From assembly GCA_026075535.2 (NCBI GenBank), contig AP026545.1:5828001-5892000 (forward strand): a stretch of DNA of 64,000 bases, given 5' to 3'. The translations under genes and the position numbers were made by a program. Positions 1 to 10,565 of this stretch are shown here, one piece after another. The notes under the pieces were generated by a model. That model saw only the letters and a program-made list of their open reading frames with translations. It was not told the origin of the DNA and did no database searches. This DNA comes from Tricholoma matsutake (taxonomy: Eukaryota; Basidiomycota; Agaricomycetes; Agaricales; Tricholomataceae). The first letter of the stretch is position 1. Each line of letters starts with the position of its first letter.

Positions 1-47
1 ACGTCAGCCACTGATATATCGCTCAGCGCTAGGGAAAGACTACTCAC

Positions 48-709
48 ACGGGTATTTCCAATGGGTATCGTATACTTAACTTCCTGATCCTGGAATCGGA
101 TTCCGTCGATTGGAAACGGGGATTGAGGGGGTAGGAACAAGAGAAAAATTTGACCTTCTACAAGATGCGACGAATTCAGCTTCCTGCAAGAGTTGATACG
201 CGTCACGAACCGGGAGGTTTGTCTATAAAACCCCAAGCGAAGGGAACAGCTTGTGCCATAGAGGTTGCTCTGAGGAGCATGTTGACGGCAGAGTCATAGT
301 TTATGTCTCTATGAAGACCGAGATTCTCTGGATATCGAAGGCATAGACCTTCTGCTTGAGCTTGTTGGAATGCCGATGTCATAGTATTCAGATAGTTTGT
401 TTACCAGAGGCATTGTAATCCAACACTGTCGCTACGATGACCGGCCCTCACGCAGCGATTTAAAGTACCTTCATTGTTCTCCCACGCTCTTTGGAGAAGT
501 TCCCCAACTTGCTTGTTGGTTGCGCCAGCGTTGGTTCGTACGCTTTGATTCTTTCTGGAGTATATTGCTGAATTGTCCCCTCAGCTGGATCTGTATGTCT
601 TACATCGCAGTATTGATGCTGATATTTTTGGGAAGCCGGTAAGCTGATATTACTGTTAGTTGAATGACATCCTGATGGTTCATGTAACCAGTCCAAACAT
701 TTCCCACCA
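48..709 (-). CDS. Conserved intron-rich gene of unknown function, partial
   Basis: Proposed exons in reading order are 709-654, 579-469, 431-405, 360-211 and 157-48, joined by GT-AG introns of 74, 37, 44 and 53 nt. The phases agree at every junction and give one open protein with stretches such as WLHEPSGCHSTN, LLQRAWENNE, GLHRDINYDSAVNMLL, PFAWGFIDKPP and FPIDGIRFQDQEVKY. The amino-acid mix is that of a real soluble protein. A donor (gtgagt) at 47-46 sends the gene off the left edge, and the 5' end is not fixed; more exons may lie at 710-880. The 37-nt intron is short and the 27-nt exon is small, so that junction is the weakest. I do not recognise the family and give no function. It reads in the same direction as TRP4 downstream of it. 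Confidence 0.55.
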
Positions 710-1113
710 CTAGATCATATTGTGTGCTGGCACACGGCAATCATCTGTATGAGTTGTTGTTAGAGGCTGAAAGTTCATCCTCCCATGGGCTGGCTTTCTG
801 TATGTGGTACCTTTCCACTGCTCATATTGCCAGAGTACTTACATCTTCTGGCAGATAGGTGGCTCGCCATACTTATCCATCGGATTAGCATGGATAATGG
901 TCTGTGTCGTATACCGATGCTGATCAACTTAGCTGGGTGTCGATCTTATGGATGGACCCTGGTACCCTCAAATCAAATAACCCAGGCCCTTCACTAGCAC
1001 GATTATTGCCATAATTACTGATTGCCAACTAGTAGGAAATTACAAATGGCAATGAATGATGTGTCTAAAATCTGAGGAGTGATCTGATTGCTCACTGGAA
1101 GTACATTGGCTAC
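710..1113. other. Intergenic or 5' exons of the left-edge gene
   Basis: No certain gene. On the minus strand a good donor (gtaagt, starting at 842) and an acceptor at 799-798 bracket a 45-nt intron, and open frames on both sides suggest that upstream exons of the left-edge gene reach at least to 880. I could not join them in phase to the exon ending at 709. The remainder should be the 3' flank of TRP4. Confidence 0.3.
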
Positions 1114-2263
1114 TTAGGATTTAAATATTTCCTTGTTCTGCTTCCAAATTTGCATGCCTGCATCACGGAAATGCTCGAGAGCCTTCCAAGCTGTCCCAGA
1201 AGTGATGCTTTTCATAGCCATCTTTGTGCCTTGAATATAATCATCGGCCAACCCAGCTACCACAAGAAGCGCGGACGAGTTCATTAGCACAAAATGAAGT
1301 AGTGGTGTCAATTCCTCCGGAATTTGCTCTCCCGATGTGAGCAATTTTTTGAAAGTCGAAGCGTTGTCTGCGGGACTTCCGCCTGCAACGGAAGCAAGAG
1401 GATGCACCTCGAGCCCAAACTGTTCGGGATGAAGGGTCTTCTCTGTGATATTTCCGTCCTTGAGTTCCCATGCCCACGTAGGGCCTGCGCAACTGATTTC
1501 ATCCAAGCCCTCGTAGCCACAAACCACTAAGGCACGTTCGACGCCACCATCGCGAACCGATTGCGCGAATGTGTGGCCAATCTCACGCTCTGCAACGCCT
1601 AGGACCATACCGCGCGGCCGCGCGGGATTAATTAACGGCCCTAGAACGTTGAACATGGTGCGAAACGGAAGTACTTTCCGGTATGGCGCGATAAAAGCTA
1701 GGGAGGGGTGATAGTGCGGTGCCATGATAAAGGTAAAGGGAATCCGAGGGATAGGCGCTGTTGTCCCCGCTGTCGGTGGAGTAAAAAGACAATCAAGAGC
1801 TTCTAGAAGATCAGCCGCTCCCGAAGACGATGTAGAAGCTCGGCTGCCATGCTGGAATCGGACATTAGTGATTGGCAACGAATAGATGAGATGTAATCAC
1901 CTTGATAACTCTCGCACCTGCACCGGCAGCAACAACGGCTGCAGTCGTACTGACGTTGAATAAGTTATATCCATCTCCTCCAGTTCCAACGATATCGACA
2001 ACGAAATCACCCGCATGCTCGACATTAGCGTTCAGTGCTCTCTCTCGCAGAACATCAGCTGCAGTCGCAAGATAGTCTGGCCGCCTCTCGACACGATGTA
2101 CATGCAGAGCTGTCAAGAAGGCACCTATCTGGGCTGGATGGAGAGCATTCTGGGTAAAAAGATGGTCCAATGACACTTTCAAATCATTTGAGCTGAAATA
2201 CTCTGGAGTCTGAACCAGCCTGTTCAATAGCGGCTTGAAAGTGTCAGAGGAGTAAGTAGTCAT
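1114..2263 (-). CDS. TRP4: Anthranilate phosphoribosyltransferase (tryptophan biosynthesis)
   Basis: This enzyme transfers phosphoribose from PRPP to anthranilate, the second committed step of tryptophan synthesis, in the cytosol. Exon 1 is 2263-1901 and exon 2 is 1851-1114, separated by a 49-nt intron (1900-1852, gtgatt...cag); the joined protein is 366 aa, close to the fungal norm. Family hallmarks are present: the PRPP loop GTGGDG at residues 93-98, NVSTTAAVVAAGAGARV after it, HGSRASTSSSGAADLLEAL directly after the splice, then FIMAPHYHP, LPFRTMFNVLGPLINPARP and DEISCAGPTWAWEL. The start lies in a good context (aaaccATGact). No lesion is seen. A TGACTC half-match to the Gcn4/CpcA site at about 2629 fits amino-acid control but is weak. 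The upstream flank soon meets transposon-derived DNA. Confidence 0.95.
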
Positions 2264-2942
2264 GGTTTAGGAAGCAGTAGGGACCTGATGGGTCCACTGG
2301 CGAAGATCTGAGCTTGAGACGCAACTTGATATTATTGTTGTAGCGAACTTTTAAGAGGACAGCGGCGTATATGTTCGATCCGGATGCGACGAATTTGGCC
2401 CTAAAATGGATCTCCGATCCTGAGCAATGTCAGGCAATGTCCAAGCTTCGGGAACCAAAATTAGCATAACACAACGTTCATGTCCCAAATAATCCGAGGG
2501 GTCTTGCGTACAGATCCCGAGGTTCGAGACGAAATGGGGTCAAAATTGAAATGTCCAAAAAGTGGCGATTTCCGGATTCGAATCGGACATAAGTACGTTT
2601 CCTTCATCGCCTGGTCATAGCTTGACTCGAAGGAATTATAAGTATCGTATTATTGATGTGAAGTTCGGCACAAGGATCGTGCCCAGCAACTCAAAGAAGA
2701 CAATTTGATTGATGTGAACGACGACGGTCTTATATATCCATATTCTTAAACACTGGACAGACAATTTGCAAGGCAGGTTTGCCAGTATTTGAATCCAAAT
2801 GCGCACACATCATGATCATGATGGTGTCCTTCTTTATAGTCATTGGTGTTCCGTTCCCCATGGGAGCATGTGTAGTCGCTGTGCAATGCTACGCAGGGCA
2901 TTCTCGATCGTCACGGTGGAGTCGGATGGACCATTTGCATTA
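2264..2942. promoter_or_regulatory. TRP4 5' flank
   Basis: The sequence holds no convincing ORF and must include the TRP4 promoter, read leftwards. A TGACTC hexamer near 2629 resembles a general-amino-acid-control element but lacks the final A of the usual TGACTCA. From about 2760 rightwards the base composition and the repeated gattat/ataatc words suggest the edge of an inserted element whose internal repeat starts at 2943. Confidence 0.35.
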
Positions 2943-3002
2943 GTAGCGGTCAAAGTAGGGCGATTATCCGCTGATTATGTCCACAATTTTTGGGACACGG
3001 AT
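2943..3002 (+). repeat. Left arm of a perfect 60-bp inverted repeat
   Basis: These 60 bases are the exact reverse complement of 13340-13399, more than 10 kb away. They begin gtagcggtcaaagtagggcg and end gggacacggat. Weaker similarity continues on the inner side (gacgattattgaag...gcttaca), with extra sequence in the left copy. The pair probably belongs to the subterminal ends of an outer, older transposon into which the elements at 3136-9718 and 10566-12305 later inserted. Two opposite copies of one small repeat are the alternative. Confidence 0.6.
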
Positions 3003-3135
3003 TACGGCAATCATCGCAGAATCGTCGACTCGCCTCTGGTGGACGATTATTGAAGCCGATTATTCGATCTGCTTACACTTTGCTTATGTACATCACAAAA
3101 GAATAATCGTCAAGTAATCGTAAGAGGCTTCAGAT

Positions 3136-3345
3136 AGGACCCCCGACAACCCCCCAAAATGCCTGATCCCTATCCGGATAAAAATGGCCGAAATTTTTTT
3201 GAATCCTGAGGCCGTGCGGATAGAAAATGGGCAAAAATCATGTTGATCCCTGAGGTATATGTCCGGATAAGAACTGCCTCGCAGGCCGTAGGCCTGATCC
3301 GGTCCGGATAAAAATACAGGGTTGAACGTTGAGCCTGGAGCCAAA
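3136..3345 (+). repeat. Left terminal and subterminal inverted repeat
   Basis: The first 25 bases pair perfectly with the end at 9718. Inside, the word ccggataaaaa and its variants recur several times next to cctgatccc and gcctgag, as expected for transposase-binding subterminal repeats. The inner limit is approximate. Confidence 0.75.
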
Positions 3346-3465
3346 AAAAAACAAATTAACCATGCGAAGGGATGAGCATAGTCTGTACTAGCCTATACTA
3401 GCCTAGCACCTAGCATTTCTATCTATCTAAAAGCTAAATATCCCGAACAAGCCTGTGTTGTCTAT

Positions 3466-5430
3466 ATGTCTTTCTTGCGCATGCATCAAATCCCCAAAAT
3501 GGACATTGAATATGTGATGGTACACGAGAATCCACCGCCGTTTGATGAGAAGTGGTGGATTGGGAAAGGGAAGATATTTCCTTCTAATTCCTCTGCTTTT
3601 TCAGACTTAGAAGGTTACCGAAAAAGAAAATTGTTTATACCAGAAGATTTTTACAGATATGCTTTCCCCAATAGCGAGGTTACAGTCAAAGACTTTCTCG
3701 CTCTCAGACTACCAAAAGAAAGTTACGCATTGGTACATCCCTCAGCTTCGACATGCTTCTCAACCTTCCCTGCAAATGACGATGTCAAACACCTTATCCC
3801 AAGGGCTCTTCCATCACGAAGCTTTGTCGAGGCAATGAGCAAGGAATTTGGACAAGCTCTCCTCGATGGTGCTGTATCTGTTGAGGATCCATCTTACAAG
3901 AACTCTCGTTTACCTCTCTGGAGTGTGCAATATTGGCAAGAGATGTACAAGGTGGTTGACTCTCAGTCACGATGGAGAACATGCCAAATTTGGCTGGACT
4001 CGAAGATGCACCCAACAGCAACATTACCGGCAGTGCAGGTAGTGCAAGCATGGATTTCAGTGCTGCCGTGGAATGGGAAGATCAAGATAACTGGAGCATC
4101 TACAAACACGACGACTCTCACACTCGTATGTCTCCTCGACGATGAAGAGATATCTGGGAGCTTAATAGACATGATGGCCGCATATCTGTTGACACGCACA
4201 AGTCAAGACCCCAGCTGTACTACTGTCATTGAACAGCTACAGTTCATGCACGATATTGAGAAGGCTGAATCAGTTCATTACCACACAAGCCCACTCACAA
4301 AATTCCTAAAACGGTTGGAAGAGCGATTCAAGAGTGGCATTTTGCACACCCTTTACTTTTCAGTGCACTTCAAGCAGAAACGGCACTGGCTTTCCTTCAA
4401 GATCGACTTCAAAAAACGGCAACTAGCCTATGGTGAGCCAGATTTTGATAATAATATGTTGATAAGATCTGACTTACATGGCTTGAAAGGTGACTCGCTC
4501 TCACTCAGCGGAATGCCGCCTCCAACGGAGATCATCCGCAAAGTGCAGTGATGGTTAGAAGCTCGCTTTGACGGTCCCTTCGAGAATTTGGGCAATGTTT
4601 TACCACATGGTCATCAGCATGATGTCGTCTCATGTGGTATGTGTGCGATAAATACAATCGCACACAACGCACTTGGTGATCCGCTGTGGACAACATCTCG
4701 AGGTGTATTTGAGCGTGTAAATTGGTTCGGTATTTTATGCAGTCTGCACTTCGAAGATGTAAGTTCGAATAAAGCTCCTAGAAAAACAACCTTACTCATG
4801 ATATTGCAGCTAAATAGACCAAGTCCTGTGCACTCCATGATGTCTGAATCTAATAGCGAGCTCAAGAGTTCCCTGTTTCATCTGTTGAGTCCTTCGCAAC
4901 CACAGGAGAATACACAAACCACATCCGGCAGATATACTCTCCCATCGCTCTCGAATGTCCTTAACCACATAGACAGCCCCAACTTAATGCTGAGACTCCC
5001 GTCTATTGTTAGCACCAATTTTGTCGAACAAACCCCTCACTCCAAGTCATTCCGAGTCGATACCATCCCCAAATTAACAGCCGATGTTCACGAGGAAGGA
5101 GCAACTATTGGTGATTCAGACAATGCCAAATGGATGGATCTCAATGACAATAATCCAGCCTCACCTCCGATCACAGATATTTCATCGAGTTACGACATGT
5201 ATGACTGGAACTTCGCGACAGGGAGCGATGATGATGAAATGTCGATGGACAAGGCGTTTGTCACCAGTGACTTTATCAGTAGTCCAGAAAAAGTGTTGTC
5301 TGAGGAGGTCCAGAAGCCCATGTACAGCCTTTTCACAGAAACCAAGAAGCGAGCTGAGAAATGCAGGCAGAGTGACGAGGTCGATGGTGGAGGCAAGGAG
5401 GCAGTTGATTACAAATCACAAACAGTCCTC
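3466..5430 (+). pseudogene. Ulp1-like cysteine protease (C48-type) of the transposon
   Basis: The frame opens with ATG at 3466 and reads 361 codons to a TGA at 4549-4551, then continues in the same frame. The two halves together make a Ulp1/SENP-type protease: the histidine in KRHWLSF (residue 307), an acidic position in AYGEPDF, and after the stop the Q and catalytic C in HGHQHDVVSCGMCAINT. Such enzymes cleave SUMO-like conjugates; transposon-borne copies are known in several DNA transposon groups, with unknown roles. A 51-nt GT-AG intron (4759-4809) follows the C block. An acidic, Ser-rich region then runs to about 5420, where the frame shifts by one, through an intron or an indel. The TGA sits where CGA would read well (KVQ-x-WLEARF), so this copy looks inactivated by one C-to-T change. 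Whether protease and transposase share one transcript cannot be decided here. Confidence 0.75.
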
Positions 5431-8400
5431 AGATGATCTTGGCCAGTCTAGATCGGCTATTTGGGAGCGCCACCGGCGTGAATCACATACGAAGGAAACG
5501 CTCAGCATCGACAATAAGAATTTATGAGCATTCAAAGACAAGATTCGAAAGTTATGCAAAAGTGCAGAAGTTATTGACGGCGAAACTGTCCGACACATTC
5601 AATGTGGCAAATCACTAATCATGAAGTATCCCTATAATATTGCGAACTTCAAAACTCATCTGAAGAGCTGCAAAGGCCCCCGGGCAACTGAAAAGTTATC
5701 TGGTAGCGGTATGAAGATGTTGACTAGCATGCTGCAACCAAAACCTCCTACTGCAGCAAAAGACGTAGCAGCAGTATCCCGGAGGAGCACAGCGCTATCA
5801 GCAAAGCCATGCCCTGGTCTCACCAGATCCGATAATGTCAAAATTGATCTTTACCTTGAACGCAGTGGAGCTCAGGGAGGTGGATCAAAGTCGGTCACAG
5901 TAATGGCGAAAGATTTATTCGGGAGAAAAGTGACTTATGCAGAGCTCAGTGACAAGCGTAAAACCCAAGTTGACACAGCGCGCATCCATGATTCACAGTG
6001 GCGTAATGACCGTGCTGCTGGACGTGTCTATTCTACAATGTGCCAGAAAACGGTTTCATCCTCATCTCCCGGGCCATGCCCTAGCTGTTTCGCAGTACTA
6101 AAGCTCAAGGCATTTCAGAACGCTCTTTCTATCCCATTGCCAGATGACAACAACTACAAGTACAATAATCATGAGTAGCAAGGGAAAAGTCACATAGACC
6201 TGTACGCCAAATGCTCTGGATTACGTGGGATCATTGAAGCCAAAGTAAGTCATTATACCTTTAGCTTAAAGTATATACCATTGACCTATTCACGGTTGGT
6301 AGGATCAAAAATCTCCCTACATTCGATATGCCGAAGGAATTATGTCAGGGAAATACAAGGGTGATGATTTTTTTGCATCATTGCTCCAGGCAATCGTCAT
6401 GAAGGCTGATAAGGAAGAGCGTGGGGTTGGGATGCAGGGGTTTCGATACTCTCCTGACTTGCTTGAATTTGCGCACATTGTTGCAACACATAGTCCGCGG
6501 GCTTATCGGTTTATTAAAGACCATCTTCCTCTACCTACACCACGAACCATTGAGTATGTCTTGTTGGACCCATTTCACTTCTAACGTTGTTGACCATTGT
6601 GTACTGCAGACGCCAGCGAGCTCATTGTAAACGTCCTCCAATTGGGATTCATGATCGCGGATTTGATCTTGTCCACGATAACTTGATTTCGCTCCAGTAT
6701 GATGGCCCAGTGGGACTCAGCTGTGATGATACAAAGTTAATGTCTGCATTCCGCCCATATTATGATCAAGAACATGATGCCCATTTTATTCTTGGAAACA
6801 CTGGAGAGCCGTATCGACTTATTGACCCAGAGGCATTTCAAGATGTTCTTGATAGTGGTGTACTAGAGAAAGCAACAAAGGTGTGTGTATGATTCAAGTC
6901 CTTGCAGCAGCTATCTAAAACCTGCTTCTCAGCTTCGTCTATGGTGTCTGCAGGTTCCGATTCCCAAAGTTCCAACTATGGTCGTTGCATCACTAGGCAT
7001 CAATGATTTGAGTGCCGAGACATTAATCGAGTACCTGTGGCAAGTCATCCAAGGTTTGCTGTCACGGAACATCAAAGTACGGTCATATGCATGTGATGGT
7101 ACATCTGTCGAGCGTTCAGTGCAGAAGTTGCTTGAGGAACGAGCTACAAGGGTGGTTACTTACATGATCATTCATCCCGGCATAAATCAGCTCCCAATTC
7201 AAATATCGATACCTGTTTTTGGTGATAATCCCATTGCTAATATTCAAGATCCAAAACACGGACTCAAGACTTACCACAATAATGTATTTTCGGGTGCACG
7301 CGTCATCACATTTCCCCACCATGTTGTCATGTACTCGCAGGTCCATGCGATAGCCTTCGAGGATGGACCTTTGTATCACCGCGATGTCGAAAAGCTTGAT
7401 AGACAGGACGACAATGCTGCTACTCGCCTTTTCTCAGGGGCAACACTTGAATGGCTTAACAGTAAACATTCAGAACATCTTGGTCTAGTTATTTACCTGT
7501 TCGTGTTTGGCGAACTGATTGACGCTTACCAAAACCGCCGTATATCTATCATTGCACGTGTCCAGATGGTCTTGCGGGCATTTTTCTTCATGGAACTATG
7601 GGAAAGCTTTCTTGATAAGGCAGGGTACTCGAAATCTAGGCACTTCCTGTCACATGAAGCATGCGATATTACCCGAATTCTTATCCATGGTCTTCTTAAA
7701 CTTGTCTTCATCTACCGTGATCATGTACCTCTAGGCGCACGGGCTCTGCTATTCTGGCTCCTCACGAGTGAGCCATGTGAACATGTGTATGGGCTTGCAC
7801 GGAAGATTGTAGTTGACTTCAATCTGCTCGACTTCTTTTATATGTTCCCAAAGCTGTATATCCTCCTGCGCGAATCAGTGTTCTCCGACAAGTTTTCCAA
7901 TGGGAAAGCATGTGCAAGTGGCTACAACCATACTTATACCGACAATCGAGGCATCAATTTTATTGCCCTTTCAACATTTCCGTCGGATGAGGAGATCAAC
8001 CAAGCTGCGCAGCAGGCATACGGCGAAGCGGAGAATTTGTTTGCGTTGCTTGGGGTCTTTGCTTCCCAGCTCCAAAATAGTTCTGCACCGCGTCTTCCAG
8101 GTATTCGGAGCTGGTTCATCGACTCGACAACGTCTGGGCGCACTAGTAATAGACTTGATCCTGCTGATTCAGACGACGACTTTTTGGAAACAGATGAAGA
8201 CGTTCTCTTGTTCGAAAGTGATGACGAAGAGCCTAGTAACATCCAGGAAGTACTTGATCACCTTGAACACGTCGTAGGATCTACTCAACGCGAAGACAAG
8301 GAGATAATTAATTACACCTATGCGGCAGTGGCTATCAGCATTGATGAGCATGTTAAAATGTATGTTTTTTGTCTTCTAGATTTTTCAACCTTGCTCCTTA

Positions 8401-9494
8401 CGTAGAATTTGTCAACACAGAAATGCTCTCCCAGAACCAGACGAGGGTGATATCACTAGGGATCTCGCCCATGATGCTGCCACAATTGCAGAATCACTTG
8501 CAGCCTGCCTTCCTCCTCCTAATACTGATGATAAAACCACCATATTCGATTTGCAGACATGGGATACAGCCTTTTTGGATATGGATGAACTCGTCAAGAT
8601 ATGCTTTGCCCACCAGACTAAGCAAGCACTTACCGGGGTGCGTACTCACGTAAAAGCCGCTAGCATCACACCGTCTCCAGGGAAACAGAAGCAGTCGCAA
8701 AAGCAGCATGTGCAAGCACATTTAAATGAAATCATAAAAGGTCTCGAAGAACGTGGGGTGGATTCAGGTCTTGCACGCACTGTTCGATGGCAGAATGGTA
8801 AAAATAGCAATTCCGGAGATGGCTCGGTTCTAGCGGGAAATGCATCGAATGCAGCTGAGGCCGCCAATACACAGGCGAAAAAGGTGTTTCGATTCCTTGT
8901 GTTGTTGACCTACACTCATCACTTCCACAGTTATTAACACGACGGAAGAATGCATTCAAAAAGGAGAATCTACCTGTAGAGTTACACAATGCACGTGTCA
9001 CGGACTTGGCGCCAGTTTGTGTCGCTGACTCAGATGACTCAGATGGCGCCTCAAACACTGGATCAAGTTATGGGTTTATAGTGTTGGATGGGCGCATCAT
9101 GCTAGGGAAAGTTCTTGCCATCTACTCGAAAAGTGGAGGGAAGAATGGTAAACACAGCAGCATCATGAAATCATCAAACATATCCGCCGTGTCATATTTC
9201 GTCTTGCAGGTTTTCGAACAGATGGTCAGCCAGCAATTTCGGTCTATTCCAGAGAAGTTGCAGTCCCTACAGTCCAATAAATTCACACTGCTCCCTTCCT
9301 CTGCATTTCTCTGCATTCTCGATACTGCTCCCCGCAGTGCCTTAGAAACTGGGCTTTGGATCGGCATACCAGACCACATTCGGTTCAATGTCCTAACGAA
9401 AAAAATCTTGATTGTTATGAAGGCACTGAAGTCTAGACGCAAAAATGCTGCGGATAGTACTCATATGGCCGAGGAGGATGGCGATGACGACTAA
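5421..9494 (+). pseudogene. P/THAP9-like transposase with N-terminal zinc finger
   Basis: Exons end or begin cleanly at introns 6245-6302, 6554-6609, 6881-6932, 8360-8405 and 8884-8930 (46-58 nt); phases agree throughout and the stop is at 9492-9494. The N-terminus has a zinc-finger-like block (HIQCGKSL...FKTHLKSC). Then comes YSPDLLEFAHIVATHSPRAY, which resembles the helix-turn-helix region preceding the catalytic core in P and THAP9 transposases. Candidate catalytic or core motifs follow: [35 protein letters not shown] (compare DPPHLLK in P) and a late [11 protein letters not shown]. The C-terminus is acidic. Stops at 5525-5527 (TGA) and 6175-6177 (TAG) interrupt the first exon; otherwise the frame is open for about 1000 codons. 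The P assignment is from pattern memory, not alignment; hAT or KDZ are the alternatives. Confidence 0.65.
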
Positions 9495-9544
9495 CACATG
9501 TTCTATATAGTAATATTTACCTACCTAGAGTGAAATTTCGACAA

Positions 9545-9718
9545 AACGACTATTTTTAGCGATTTTTCCCAATGCCTGATCCCATGTGCGGATAAAAAAG
9601 TGACCTGCGGTAGGCCTGAGGCAAAGTGCGGATAAAAATGCCACGAAACGGCCTCAATTTTTTTTTATCCGGACGAAAATTTTGGGATCAGGGATTTTGG
9701 GGGGTTGTCGGGGGTCCT
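9545..9718 (-). repeat. Right terminal and subterminal inverted repeat
   Basis: Read on the minus strand from 9718 it begins with the same 25 bases as the left end and contains the same kind of ccggataaaaa and gcctgatccc words. It is followed directly by the second copy of the target duplication cttcagat. Confidence 0.75.
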
Positions 9719-9726
9719 CTTCAGAT

Positions 9727-10565
9727 CTTCTGATCATGGACGTACAACTCCCATGGGGGTACCGCCACATGGCTCTGACGGCAAATGAGTCGGAAGAGCA
9801 ATTCACCATCAATCCAGCAACAGAACGTCCTCAGTCGCTGGTAGTGGATAACAAGTAGATAACGTGTTTTGCTGAGGCGACGCGATGCATTGGAAGTGAC
9901 CGCCATAACTTCGACATGCACGCCAACTAACACTGTATATAGTGTATTAATCGGCATCTTCAAGAACAACATGGTTCATGGGAGCAGCGAAGTGACCACA
10001 CGAAGTTTCATGAGAAAATTACCATCTCACCAGAGGAGGAGGAAAGGTTGGGGATACCTGACGACCTTGTCGGTCGCTCTGTGATGAGGCACCTCAATTA
10101 TGATGCTGCTTGTATGGATCGCCTACCAATGATCCATGACTTACATGGTGAGTCCCCTCGACGAGCTCGTCATACACAACCGATCTACAACCCGGCGCCT
10201 GTGCCGTTTGCATTGCCTGCTCATTAAAATTCTTATGTCCAGCCACAAACAGATGTTTCTCATTGAATAAACTAAGAATAAGCTATAGTAAGCTCACTGT
10301 GCTGATGCCAGCCGAATTGATTTCATTCTTTCTGCCGAGCTGTGCTGACCATGTGAAAGTGATGTGTTGACCAGGCACACATTTGGATCTGACGTCCGCC
10401 ATCGCTGGATCTGTGACCTCTTGCTCGAGTCAATAATTGTCACGCATGGTCAAGGTGGTTCGGATGGTGCAATAATTGCACCATGAATCGTGCAATAATC
10501 ATGTCAATAATCCGAGTCACCTTGACCGTGACGATTATCGAGGGCAATTACGGGATGATTATGGA
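9727..10565. other. Interior of an older element: ORF remnant and imperfect palindrome
   Basis: A plus-strand frame without a clear start runs from about 9964 to a TAA at 10225-10227 (about 87 codons). It includes EEEERLGIPDDLVGRSVMRHL and ends PAPVPFALPAH; its composition is protein-like but I do not recognise it. At 10440-10541 an imperfect palindrome has arms gtcacgcatggtcaaggtgg and its near complement, around ataatc-rich sequence. This stretch lies between the two inserted P-like elements and probably belongs to the outer element marked by the 60-bp inverted repeats. Confidence 0.35.

Larger units (their letters stand above)
3136..9718 (+). mobile_element. P-superfamily-like DNA transposon carrying a Ulp1-like protease
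   Basis: The element is 6583 bp. It is flanked by a perfect 8-bp direct repeat, cttcagat, at 3128-3135 and 9719-9726. Its ends are inverted repeats that match for the first 25 bases (starting aggacccccgacaacccccc) and then continue as looser subterminal repeats of the type cctgatccc...ccggataaaaa for about 200 bp on each side. The interior holds one long, spliced, plus-strand coding region: Ulp1-like protease, zinc finger and transposase. An 8-bp target duplication fits P, hAT and KDZ elements; the transposase sequence favours P/THAP9. The target lies inside the older outer element. Three in-frame stops and one frame change mean this copy is probably inactive, although ends and target duplication are intact, so it inserted fairly recently. 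Confidence 0.85.

Noticed and set aside
7116..8242. Several minus-strand ORFs of 60-100 codons
   Set aside because: They are shadows of the P-like transposase exon on the plus strand.
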